Origin: Spirochaetia bacterium
GTDB taxonomy: Bacteria; Spirochaetota; Spirochaetia; Treponematales; Breznakiellaceae
Assembly: GCA_025997655.1 (NCBI GenBank)
Contig: BNUW01000016.1
Location: 1-26,667, forward strand
Direction of reading: 5' to 3'
Length of the DNA: 26,667 nt
Numbering within the stretch: position 1 is the stretch's first letter; each line of letters opens with the position of its first letter. The notes under the pieces were generated by a model that did no database searches, was not told the origin of the DNA, and saw only the letters and a program-made list of their open reading frames with translations. The position numbers and the translations under genes were made by a program. Positions 6,694 to 14,248 of this stretch are shown one piece after another.

Positions 6694-6713
6694 TTATGCG
6701 GTCAAATCCGCCG
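6694..6713. repeat. 20-bp direct repeat, right copy
   Basis: This is the exact second copy of 5911-5930, 783 bp away. Here it also completes a larger hairpin: GGCGGATT (6681-6688) pairs with AATCCGCC (6705-6712). Confidence 0.85.
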
Positions 6714-6723
6714 TCTTAGCCGC

Positions 6724-6764
6724 AATAAACTCCCGCTGACCCCGGACTCTCGAATAAACTCCCG
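6724..6764. repeat. 12-bp direct repeat upstream of proC
   Basis: AATAAACTCCCG occurs at 6724-6735 and again at 6753-6764, 29 bp apart, ending about 20 bp before the proC start. It may be a regulator site or a chance duplication. Confidence 0.4.
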
Positions 6765-6784
6765 AATTATGCTTTACTAAGGTC

Positions 6785-7615
6785 ATGAACACAACTATCG
6801 CCTGTATAGGCAGCGGAAACATGGGACGGGCCCTGATGCACGGGGCAGCAAATATACTTCCGGCGGGAAACATCGGTGTTTCCGATGCCGATACGGTAAA
6901 GGCCGAAGTCCTGGCCAGGGAGCTGGGCGGCGCCAAGGTGTATCCCTCCAACAGTGATGCGGTTATGGAGGCGGATTTTGTTTTCCTCGCCGTAAAACCC
7001 CAGGCGCTGGATACGCTGCTGAAGGAAATTGCCCCGGCCTTACCCATGCGGGCAGATAACAAGAAGCCCGTAACCCTGGTTTCCATGGCCGCCGGCTGGA
7101 ACATCAGGAAGATCCAACTCCTCCTGGATGTACCGGTGGAACGGGCCGTACCGGTGGTACGGATCATGCCGAATACTCCGGCCTTGATTTCCCAGGGGCT
7201 CATTGCCATGGCCGCCTCGGCGGAAGTGACGGAGGAGTCTCTGGCGGTTTTGGAAAAAATCCTGGGCGCTTCAGGGATAGTTGACCGTATCGGCGAGAAT
7301 TATATGGATGCGGTCACCGGCCTTTCCGGTTCCGGGCCGGCCTTTGTGTACCTCTTCATTGAAGCCCTGGCGGATGGCGGGGTTCGGGCGGGGCTGCCCC
7401 GGGATAAGGCCCTGCGCTACGCCGCCCAAACGGTCCTGGGGGCCGCAGCGATGGTGAAGGAAACCGGAAAACACCCGGGGGAACTGAAGGACATGGTTAC
7501 CTCCCCCGGAGGAACCACCATAGCAGGGGTGGCCGCCCTGGAGAACGGCGCTTTCCGGGGAACCGTGATGAATGCGGTGGAAGCGGCGTACAGGCGGTCA
7601 AAAGAATTGGGGTAG
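6785..7615 (+). CDS. proC: Pyrroline-5-carboxylate reductase
   Basis: This is a 276-aa enzyme of normal family length. It reduces 1-pyrroline-5-carboxylate to L-proline with NAD(P)H, the last step of proline synthesis, in the cytoplasm. The Rossmann motif CIGSGNMG is at residues 7-14. The C-terminal dimerisation domain has the family signature LSGSGPAFVYLFIEALADGG and the conserved DMVTSPGGTT. AAGG lies just two bases before the ATG, which is close for a ribosome site, but the protein start matches the family. The gene is monocistronic on the plus strand and converges with the PHP gene, with only two bases between the stops. Confidence 0.96.
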   Translation: MNTTIACIGSGNMGRALMHGAANILPAGNIGVSDADTVKAEVLARELGGAKVYPSNSDAVMEADFVFLAVKPQALDTLLKEIAPALPMRADNKKPVTLVSMAAGWNIRKIQLLLDVPVERAVPVVRIMPNTPALISQGLIAMAASAEVTEESLAVLEKILGASGIVDRIGENYMDAVTGLSGSGPAFVYLFIEALADGGVRAGLPRDKALRYAAQTVLGAAAMVKETGKHPGELKDMVTSPGGTTIAGVAALENGAFRGTVMNAVEAAYRRSKELG

Positions 7616-7617
7616 TA

Positions 7618-8412
7618 TTACTGTTCCAGAAATTCCCACAAATCCTGTCCGGTACTGCGATCCCCGGCGTCCCGAATATCCACGGGTAGTGTTACTGTCT
7701 CATCACCGTGAAAATCGCAGCGCCCCGGGGTCATCCGTAATCCCGCGAGGGTATGCTCCCTGACGGCCTTCACGTAATCCTGTATGGTATTCATCTTCTT
7801 ATCCAGATAGGTCCCGAAAATCTGTCCTGTTTCGATCTGGCCGCAGTGGTGGATGTCCGATCCGGCGGTAACCGGGAGGCCCAGTTTTTCTGCGTAGCGC
7901 ATGGCCAGGGCATCATTGGAAGCAGATGTGTTGCAGGCGTTACCCGCCTCTACCGCGTCGACGCAGCCGGTGGACAGATGAATCGTATCGATGTAGTACA
8001 CCTGCCTGAAGGGATGCGCCTGGACAACGCAGCCGCCGTAACGGTGTACTTCATTGAACTGTTCCAGCCGGGTCCAGTGGGCCGCCTCGGGATGGGCAAG
8101 GAGCCAGTCCTTGTCCAGGCCGTAGATGAGGTAGTCATCGGCGTCAAAGGTTTCCTCCCAGCCGAAAAACACATCAAGCCCCAGCTTCTCCCCTTCACGC
8201 CGGGTGTCCTCATAGCCCCGGCAGAAGCCGTTGACCCATTCCCTCCAGGGCAGGTGGCGGTTGACCGCAGAGTTTCCGTTATAGAAATGATCCGTCACGA
8301 TGATGCCGGCGAATCCCATTTCCTTATAGCCCCGGATATAGGAGCGCCCCTCGGACTGGCCGCAGGCGCTGGATTCCACCGTGTGCAAATGTGTTTCGTA
8401 CAGGTACTTCAT
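7618..8412 (-). CDS. PHP-domain metal-dependent hydrolase
   Basis: This is a 264-aa PHP-fold protein. Metal ligands are visible in ETHLHTVESS (His8, His10), VTDHFYNGN, QAHPFRQ, VEAGNACN and GSDIHHCG. The PHP superfamily includes histidinol phosphatases and other phosphoesterases, and the exact substrate cannot be read from the sequence. Its start codon overlaps the stop of the upstream acyl-CoA synthetase gene (ATGA), so it is translationally coupled to it and is the last gene of a three-gene operon. This suggests it acts on a product or side product of the same pathway, but that is inference. Confidence 0.85.
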   Translation of the reverse strand: MKYLYETHLHTVESSACGQSEGRSYIRGYKEMGFAGIIVTDHFYNGNSAVNRHLPWREWVNGFCRGYEDTRREGEKLGLDVFFGWEETFDADDYLIYGLDKDWLLAHPEAAHWTRLEQFNEVHRYGGCVVQAHPFRQVYYIDTIHLSTGCVDAVEAGNACNTSASNDALAMRYAEKLGLPVTAGSDIHHCGQIETGQIFGTYLDKKMNTIQDYVKAVREHTLAGLRMTPGRCDFHGDETVTLPVDIRDAGDRSTGQDLWEFLEQ

Positions 8413-10094
8413 TGCGCGGGAGTTTCCGAACCGTCCTGCTTCCGTATCACGTTCCGCTGGATCTTTCCGCTGATTGTCTTGGGCAGCTCATCCACGAATT
8501 CCACAATCCGGGGGTATTTGTAGGGGGCGGTAACCCGTTTGACGTGGTTTTGCAGTTCCCGCTTCAGTTCTTCTGTGGAGGTAAAGCCCCGGGCTAGTAC
8601 CACGGTGGCCTTAACAACCTGCCCACGGTTTGGATCCGGGGCGGCGGTGACCGCGCACTCCAGTACTGAGGGATGTTCCATCAAAGCGCTTTCCACCTCA
8701 AAGGGGCCGATACGGTAACCCGAACATTTGATCACATCATCGTTTCTGCCGACGAACCAGTAGTAGCCATCGCCGTCATGCCAAGCCATGTCACCGGTAT
8801 GATAGGTACCGTCATACCAGCAGTTCCGGGTGATCTCCTCGTCCTTCCAGTAACCGGTAAACAATCCCGGCGGGGGCTTATCACCGCCGTTAGTAATACT
8901 GATGTTACCCACAATGCCGTCATCGCAGGGCTGCTCATTTTCGTCCAATAGATTGAGGCCGAATAGGGGCGAGGGCTTTCCCATGGAGCCGGGCCGTACC
9001 GGGAGCCACTTGAAGGTAGCGGCCATCACCGATGTTTCTGACTGGCCGAAACCTTCCCGAAGTTCCAGGCCCGTAAGTTCCTTTAGTTTATTGTAGACCT
9101 CGGGGCTCAGGGGTTCCCCCGCAACAGAACTGTGGTTAATATAACTAAAATCATAACCCGAAAGATCTTCCTTTATGAGGAACCGGAAAATTGTTGCGGT
9201 GGCGCAGAAGGTGGCCGGGCGGAGGCGTCCCAAGGCGTCGAGTATGCCCTGGGGGGTAAACTTTTCCGTATCGTATGCGCCGATAGCCGCCCCACAGATC
9301 CACTGCCCGTAGATCTTACCCCAGGCAAATTTCGCCCAGCCCGAATCGGTTTGGGTCAAATGGATTTTATCATCCTCTACGCACTGCCAGTATTTCGCCG
9401 TAACGATGTGGCCCAGGGGCAGGGAATAGTTGTGGAGCACCATCTTTGGCATCCCGGTGGTACCGGAGGAAAAGTATATCAGCATATTGTCTTTGGTCAC
9501 CGTTCCGGCGGATCCCGTGGGCCGGACAAAGGCACTTGGCGCCTTTTCTATTTCGGTGCAGAGATCGATAAAGCCGGGGGGTATCTGCGTTCCCACCAGG
9601 GCTATTTTTTTAAGCCCCGGACATTGGGCACGGGCGGCGGAAATATTGGCCACAAGCTCCGGATCATCCACACTGACAAGGAGTTTAACCTCGGCGATAT
9701 TACAGCGGTACACAATGTCCTTTTGGGTGAGTTGGTAAGTACCGGGGATGCAGATCGCGCCCACCTTCATCAGGGCGTTTAACATCACCCAAACTTCGGG
9801 GCGCTGCTTGAGGATCAACATTACTACGTCACCTTTCTTGATACCCAGTGCAAGGAGGGCGTTGGCGGCCTTGTCGCTCAGGCGTTTCATATCGCCAAAG
9901 GTGTAGGACTTCATTTCCGCAGCATCGTTGGTCCAGACCAGGGCGAGCTTGTCCGGTTTGATCCGCGCCCATTCATCGGTCACATCGTAGGCAAAGTTGA
10001 AGTTGTCCGGGACAATGCATTGGTAATTCCGGTAGAAATCTTCGTAGCTGTCGAAGTCTATCCGGGGGCAATATTTAGACAGTATCTCGTTCAT
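8409..10094 (-). CDS. AMP-forming acyl-CoA synthetase
   Basis: This is a 561-aa ANL-superfamily enzyme. The phosphate-binding loop is SSGTTGMPK at residues 209-217. GFGQSET is the A5 motif, YHTGDMAWHDGDGYYWFVGR the A7-A8 hinge, and KTISGKIQR near residue 544 carries the catalytic Lys of A10. The order and length fit acetyl/medium-chain acyl-CoA synthetases, which activate a carboxylic acid with ATP and CoA via an acyl-adenylate. GWAKFAWGKIYGQW resembles the medium-chain (ACSM-like) subgroup. The acid substrate is not predictable here. It starts one base after the stop of the HTH-cupin regulator and overlaps the PHP gene by four bases. Confidence 0.93.
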   Translation of the reverse strand: MNEILSKYCPRIDFDSYEDFYRNYQCIVPDNFNFAYDVTDEWARIKPDKLALVWTNDAAEMKSYTFGDMKRLSDKAANALLALGIKKGDVVMLILKQRPEVWVMLNALMKVGAICIPGTYQLTQKDIVYRCNIAEVKLLVSVDDPELVANISAARAQCPGLKKIALVGTQIPPGFIDLCTEIEKAPSAFVRPTGSAGTVTKDNMLIYFSSGTTGMPKMVLHNYSLPLGHIVTAKYWQCVEDDKIHLTQTDSGWAKFAWGKIYGQWICGAAIGAYDTEKFTPQGILDALGRLRPATFCATATIFRFLIKEDLSGYDFSYINHSSVAGEPLSPEVYNKLKELTGLELREGFGQSETSVMAATFKWLPVRPGSMGKPSPLFGLNLLDENEQPCDDGIVGNISITNGGDKPPPGLFTGYWKDEEITRNCWYDGTYHTGDMAWHDGDGYYWFVGRNDDVIKCSGYRIGPFEVESALMEHPSVLECAVTAAPDPNRGQVVKATVVLARGFTSTEELKRELQNHVKRVTAPYKYPRIVEFVDELPKTISGKIQRNVIRKQDGSETPAQ

Positions 10095-10095
10095 G

Positions 10096-10644
10096 TTATT
10101 CCTGTATGATGGTAATGAATTTTGACGGCAGCTTTACTGCGCTCTGGGCATGGGGGAGCAGGGCGTTGAAGTAGATGGAGTCACCGGCCTCCAGGATATA
10201 CTCCCGTTTGTTCACCGTTACCTTTACTACCCCCTCAACCACATAGTTGAACTCCTGGCCGGAATGGGTCACCGGCGCGGCGGGTTCCCTGGATGGGTCC
10301 AGAAACACCAGGAGGGGCTCCAGGGTCCGGTTTTTGAAATTGTAGGCCAGGCTGGAAAACTCATAACCCGGGTACCGCTCAACCTCTACCCCCTTGCCCG
10401 CCCGGCACACGCTGGCGGTATCCATCCTGGGGTCCTCCCCGGTCAGCAGCACGGTGGCGTCCGTGCCGAGCCGGTGGGCTATTTTGTAGAGAACACTGAT
10501 GGGGATGTCCAGTTCCCCGGATTCGTACCGGGTATAGGTTTCGTAGGGGACGCCGGTATCCGCCGCCATATCCATGGCGCTGACTTCCATTATCTCCCGT
10601 AGTTCCTTGATTCGTCCCGGTATCTGGGCAAGATTATCCTGCAT
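10096..10644 (-). CDS. HTH-cupin transcriptional regulator
   Basis: This is a 182-aa two-domain regulator. Residues 8-65 form an XRE-type HTH (IKELREIMEVSAMDMAADTG, then YTRYESGELDIPISVLYKIA). The C-terminal half is a cupin barrel (HSGQEFNYVVEGVVKVTVNK, EAGDSIYFNALLPHAQ), a probable ligand sensor. Such regulators usually control the adjacent metabolic genes. This one is the first gene of an operon with an acyl-CoA synthetase and a PHP hydrolase, so the ligand may be the acid or acyl-CoA. No Shine-Dalgarno is evident before ATG 10644. A possible promoter (TTGAAA 10677-10682, TATACA 10656-10661, spacer 15) lies so close that the mRNA leader would be very short. Confidence 0.9.
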   Translation of the reverse strand: MQDNLAQIPGRIKELREIMEVSAMDMAADTGVPYETYTRYESGELDIPISVLYKIAHRLGTDATVLLTGEDPRMDTASVCRAGKGVEVERYPGYEFSSLAYNFKNRTLEPLLVFLDPSREPAAPVTHSGQEFNYVVEGVVKVTVNKREYILEAGDSIYFNALLPHAQSAVKLPSKFITIIQE

Positions 10645-10689
10645 AATGGAATGAGTGTATACTGCCGCCGAATTTTTTTCAAGCGCCCG

Positions 10690-11517
10690 CTACAGTTCCT
10701 TAAATTCATAGCGAAACCCTCCCGCCGAAACGTGTACCCGGCAGTAGGTCTTGTTGCTCTTAAAATCCTCAATGGAGATATAGCCGACGCCCCCGGCTTC
10801 CCGGATAATCCGCCGGTGTACATGGCCCGCGAACATGGCGTCGGTACGGCCCTTGAGGATTGACATGATCCTGGCCCGTTCCCGGGTGTCGGTGATCTGT
10901 TCAATATCACCCGGGTATTGCACAAACAAATTGGCATGGGTAAAAACAAAGACATGCTTTTTGGCCGTCCGGAGTTCATCCTGAAGCCAGTCAAGCTGGG
11001 CTGCGCCGAAGGAGGCGTTGGCGGAATCCAGGATAAACAGCGTAGTAGTATCGCTATTAATACGATAGCGGGTAGACCCGATCAGGTCCCTCCATACCGG
11101 CCAGTTATCAAAATAAATATCGTGGTTCCCGATAACCGGATAACAGGGGACGCCAAGCGTACCGGCTATGTCGATGAATTTCTGCACATCCTGCCGACGG
11201 CCGTTCTGGGTAATATCCCCGGTAATAACCACAAATTTATCTTGCGGCTTGATAACATCCTTCAGTTTTTCAAGCCCCTGGGCATCGCCCTTTTCAATGT
11301 GGGTATCGCTCAGTACAATAAACGAATACGTTTCCCCCAGGGAAAGGTTTCTGTCGGCATTGCTCAGAAAAGCAAAGCGGTTTTTGCTCTCAAGCCGTGT
11401 ATCCAGTTCGGTGGAACCGAAAAGGCCGAAGAGGTCCACATTGCAAGCCGCCTGAAAGGAAAGGACCGCAAGGAGGATGGCCAGAAGCGGTATCTTTCCG
11501 CGCAGTGATACTACCAT
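10690..11517 (-). CDS. Calcineurin-like metallophosphoesterase lipoprotein
   Basis: This is a 275-aa protein with an N-terminal lipoprotein signal: hydrophobic core LLAILLAVLSF then QAAC, with Cys25 the likely lipidation site. The metallophosphoesterase motifs appear in order: SDTHIEKG, GDITQNG, GNHDIY, FTHAN and GHVHRR. These bind two metal ions and hydrolyse phosphate esters, so the enzyme acts outside the cytoplasmic membrane on an unknown substrate. The gene overlaps the preceding putative barrel gene by 7 bp and is the last of four genes in a tight leftward operon starting with exonuclease III. Confidence 0.9.
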   Translation of the reverse strand: MVVSLRGKIPLLAILLAVLSFQAACNVDLFGLFGSTELDTRLESKNRFAFLSNADRNLSLGETYSFIVLSDTHIEKGDAQGLEKLKDVIKPQDKFVVITGDITQNGRRQDVQKFIDIAGTLGVPCYPVIGNHDIYFDNWPVWRDLIGSTRYRINSDTTTLFILDSANASFGAAQLDWLQDELRTAKKHVFVFTHANLFVQYPGDIEQITDTRERARIMSILKGRTDAMFAGHVHRRIIREAGGVGYISIEDFKSNKTYCRVHVSAGGFRYEFKEL

Positions 11518-12197
11518 TTGAATACCACTCCCGCCTTATAGGCTATGCCGTAAAAGTTGGAACTTAGGCCGACGCTTCCGGTCTGGTAGAATTCCATATC
11601 GTTTCGCAGGGAAAGCCATCGGGTAATACCCAGGGTGCTGTTCAGGCTGAGGTAATACGCGCCGAAATTGCCGGCGGCAAGGTCATTGAAGTTGGCGGCC
11701 CGTAACCCAATTCTAAATTTTTCGGTATTATAAAAATTGACGTAGGCCTCGGCTGCCAGGATCGGCTCAAAGATAGCCGGTTCGTCAAAGAAGACGGTGA
11801 AGCGGAGGTTGTGCCCCAGGGTAATCCCCGCATACTTTCCCCTGAAACCTATGAGGGGAAGAATAGTATGACTGTGGGTTTCATAGTCCGGAATGGTGTT
11901 AAATATATAGGAAAGGTACACATAGAGGGGCAGATTACGGAGTAGTTTCATCCTAAAACCCGCGGCGGCGTCGACCTCGTAGGCCTTACCTGCGGCCAAC
12001 ACGGAAAAGCTGCCCCGGGTGGTATAGCGTTTATTCAATTCAAGGGATGCGGAAGCGGCGAAGGTCATGCATCCGTAATAGGTCCGGTTATATTCCGGCG
12101 TAAGCTCAATGCCCGCTTCCTTCCCGGTGATCGAAGTATTCAAGCCGTAGAGGGCGGGCGTCAGTAATAGTAACACCGCCAATCCCGTTATATGCAC
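11511..12197 (-). CDS. Putative outer-membrane beta-barrel protein
   Basis: This is a 228-aa protein beginning with GTG at 12197, which overlaps the upstream stop codon (TAGTG). Residues 1-18 form a signal peptide (MHITGLAVLLLLTPALYG). The mature part has many alternating hydrophobic and polar strands rich in Tyr, Gly and Asn and ends in VVFKW, an aromatic C-terminus as in many outer-membrane barrels. No known family is recognised. Around ten strands could be drawn by eye, but the count is not reliable. Its place between a rhomboid protease and a lipoprotein phosphoesterase suggests an envelope role. Confidence 0.7.
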   Translation of the reverse strand: MHITGLAVLLLLTPALYGLNTSITGKEAGIELTPEYNRTYYGCMTFAASASLELNKRYTTRGSFSVLAAGKAYEVDAAAGFRMKLLRNLPLYVYLSYIFNTIPDYETHSHTILPLIGFRGKYAGITLGHNLRFTVFFDEPAIFEPILAAEAYVNFYNTEKFRIGLRAANFNDLAAGNFGAYYLSLNSTLGITRWLSLRNDMEFYQTGSVGLSSNFYGIAYKAGVVFKW

Positions 12198-12802
12198 TAC
12201 AGTTCTTCCAGCATCGGTCCCGGCCTCGGCCCCCGCCTTTGGGGCCTGAAAAACCCGAAGAGGCTGCCGCAGAAACCCCCGGCGATATGGGCAAACTCAG
12301 AAACATTGTTTGCGCTGAAGGAATTGAACAGTTCCCGCCCCAGGTACAGCGCCAGTACCAGGATGAAGGTCAGGGGAATTTCCCCCTCGGTAAAGTTGGT
12401 GAAGGAGGATAGCAAAATCATCATAAACACGACGCCGGAGGCGCCCAGGAGGGCGGTTTTGAAGAGGAACACATTCAGCACCCCCGTTACCAGGGCGGTG
12501 ATGGCGATCATCAGGAGCAGGGACAGGGAACCGTAGGTGGTTTCCAGCATGGGACCGATGAGCAGGATAAAGGCGAAGTTATTCAGCAGGTGGTTCCAGT
12601 TTGAATGGCCGATAACATGGGTAAAGAGGGTTATCCAGTGCCGTATCCGCGAAGGATCAAAACTCCCCCTGCCGGGCACCCTAAACCAGTCCACGGTCAG
12701 GGAATGGGAAACAAACTGGGTCAGGAGCAGGACAACGGCGCTGACAAAGGCATAGGTCAGCACCGTGGGGGAATTGTATTTTATCTTCATCTTTATTCTC
12801 AT
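12197..12802 (-). CDS. Rhomboid-family intramembrane serine protease
   Basis: This is a 201-aa membrane protein with about six transmembrane helices. The rhomboid signatures are present: HSNWNHLLNN (residues 66-75), the catalytic serine in GASG (Ser122) and the catalytic histidine in EFAHIAGG (His172). Rhomboids cleave transmembrane substrates within the membrane; the partner is unknown. A Pro/Arg-rich tail (FRPQRRGPRPGP) follows the last helix. The start at 12802 has GAGG five bases upstream inside the exonuclease gene, and the two genes overlap by four bases (ATGA). All key residues are intact. Confidence 0.87.
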   Translation of the reverse strand: MRIKMKIKYNSPTVLTYAFVSAVVLLLTQFVSHSLTVDWFRVPGRGSFDPSRIRHWITLFTHVIGHSNWNHLLNNFAFILLIGPMLETTYGSLSLLLMIAITALVTGVLNVFLFKTALLGASGVVFMMILLSSFTNFTEGEIPLTFILVLALYLGRELFNSFSANNVSEFAHIAGGFCGSLFGFFRPQRRGPRPGPMLEEL

Positions 12803-13590
12803 TTGGTCCTCACTTCAATTTGTACCGGGCAATGGTCCGAGCCCTGCACCTCAGGCCTGATTATCGAGCTTGTCACCTTGGGCATAAAGGCCCGGTCCAC
12901 ACAATGGTAGTCAATCCGCCACCCCACATTCCGTTCCCGTGCGCCCGCCCGGTAGGACCACCAACTGTAATGGTTGGGCTCCCCGGGGTGCAGGCTCCGG
13001 AAGGTGTCAACATAGCCTGCGGCGGTAAAGGTATCCATCCAGGCCCGTTCCTCGGGGAGATACCCGGCGTTTCCCTCATTCTCCTTGGGCCGGGCGATAT
13101 CGATGGGGGTATGGGCGATATTGTAATCCCCGCAAAGCACCAGATGGCGACCCGCGGCGACAAGCTTGTTGCAGCAGGCCAGGATGGCGGCGCAGAAGTC
13201 CAGCTTGTAGCCCAGCCGTGCGCCGGCATCCTGGGAATTGGGAAAATAGGCGCTTATCAGGACAAAGTCCTTAAAGTCCACCTGTAATACCCGCCCTTCA
13301 TCATCGAACTCCGGGACCCCCAAGGGCTGAACATCCAGGGGCTCCTTTCTACTATAAATAGCCACCCCGGAGTACCCTTTTTTCCGGGCGCTGGCCCAGT
13401 AGGTCCGGTAGGGTTTCCCGTCCTTGTTCACCGGGGCGGTAAGTTCCGGGGAAAGCTGACCGGGATGGGCCTTGGTTTCCTGGAGGCAGAGCATATCCGG
13501 GGATTCCTGCCGGAGCCACTCCACAAAGCCCCGCTTTTCCACCGCCCGGATACCGTTTACGTTCCAACTCAGTATCTTCAATTTAGTCAC
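12799..13590 (-). CDS. xth: Exodeoxyribonuclease III
   Basis: This is a 263-aa AP endonuclease/exonuclease III of the EEP fold. It repairs abasic sites and 3' blocks in DNA. Motifs include SWNVNGIRA near the start, LQETKAH with catalytic Glu38, YFPNSQ, GDYNIAHTPIDIARP, RIDYHCVDRA and GSDHCPV with His253. GTG at 13590 is the longest start. TTG at 13581 (giving a start of MKILSWNVNGIRA) is an attractive alternative, since AGGTG lies six bases before it and family members often begin this way. A TATAAT at 13593-13598 (minus strand) could be the -10 box. It leads a four-gene operon of envelope-type genes, which is an odd partnership. Confidence 0.95.
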   Translation of the reverse strand: MTKLKILSWNVNGIRAVEKRGFVEWLRQESPDMLCLQETKAHPGQLSPELTAPVNKDGKPYRTYWASARKKGYSGVAIYSRKEPLDVQPLGVPEFDDEGRVLQVDFKDFVLISAYFPNSQDAGARLGYKLDFCAAILACCNKLVAAGRHLVLCGDYNIAHTPIDIARPKENEGNAGYLPEERAWMDTFTAAGYVDTFRSLHPGEPNHYSWWSYRAGARERNVGWRIDYHCVDRAFMPKVTSSIIRPEVQGSDHCPVQIEVRTK

Positions 13591-13612
13591 CTATTATATT
13601 GTTCCCCAGTAT

Positions 13613-13943
13613 ACCATTTTGGGCATCGTTTTGCCATAGCTTACCTGCGGCACTGCATTGCGGGGGAGGCGGGGGAGCTAAAAGAGGCGCAGCGGCTGAT
13701 TGAAGGTTTGGATGAATTGCCTGCTGTTATTATCCTGGATATTGCGCTGGGGGAAGAAAACGGGCTGGAGTTTATCGGCTACTTAAAAAAAAATTACGCG
13801 CTGCGGCGGGTCAAAATGCCCGCTTTGCTGATGTGTTCGATGTATGAAGATCCCTTTCGTATCAAAACGGCCATGCAGCTTGGGGCGACGGGGTACAACC
13901 TCCGGGGTAATAATAAAATCCAATTGCCCAATATTGGATAAAA
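13613..13943 (+). pseudogene. Decayed response-regulator receiver domain
   Basis: A plus-strand frame reads RFAIAYL, then GEAGELKEAQRLIEGLDELP, IILDIALGEENGLEFI and MQLGATGY before losing similarity and stopping at 13939-13941. This is the middle of a CheY-like receiver, with the phospho-acceptor Asp in IILDIA, of the kind found in NarL/LuxR response regulators. The N-terminal acidic pocket, the conserved Lys after GATGY and the HTH output domain are missing. No start codon or ribosome site belongs to it. It is a remnant left by deletion and should not be called as a working gene. Confidence 0.65.
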
Positions 13944-13965
13944 CGATAAGGCAGCTTGTATGGGA

Positions 13966-14116
13966 AATTATCTTAGGCATTGGCTATATCAGCGAGTATA
14001 TTTTTAATTTACCACTAACTCCCGGGCCTTATCCCAATCCGGCGCGGTGGTACGTGGCACCAAAGCTGTTCGCCATCAATAAAAACGGCGAGACCGTTAC
14101 CATTGTGGATCGTTGA
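13966..14116 (+). other. Possible second coding remnant
   Basis: A short open segment ends with LPLTPGPYPNPARWYVAPKL and KNGETVTIVDR before a stop at 14114-14116. It has protein-like composition but no start, no ribosome site and no family that I recognise. It may be the tail of a gene deleted together with the response regulator. Confidence 0.3.
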
Positions 14117-14195
14117 CCGATGAATAGGGATCAGGCAGCCGGGCATCGCGGGGAAAATACATTTAACGCAGAAAGAAAAAATAATCCGGCCTTGA

Positions 14196-14242
14196 AGAAG
14201 GGCTGTCCGGAAAATCGTTGTTTCGGCCGGCCCTTTCTTTTC
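14196..14242. terminator. Terminator-like hairpin after the uracil permease gene
   Basis: GAAGGGC (14197-14203) pairs with GCCCTTTC (14230-14237), and CCGGAAA with TTTCGG inside. TCTTTT follows on the plus strand and a shorter T-rich flank on the minus strand, so it could stop transcription from both sides. It sits just beyond the stop of the leftward uraA gene. Confidence 0.55.
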
Positions 14243-14248
14243 AGCAGT

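Noticed and set aside
7753..8523. 256-residue plus-strand frame opposite the PHP and synthetase genes
   Set aside because: It is antisense to two well-supported genes, with no ribosome site and no recognisable domain.
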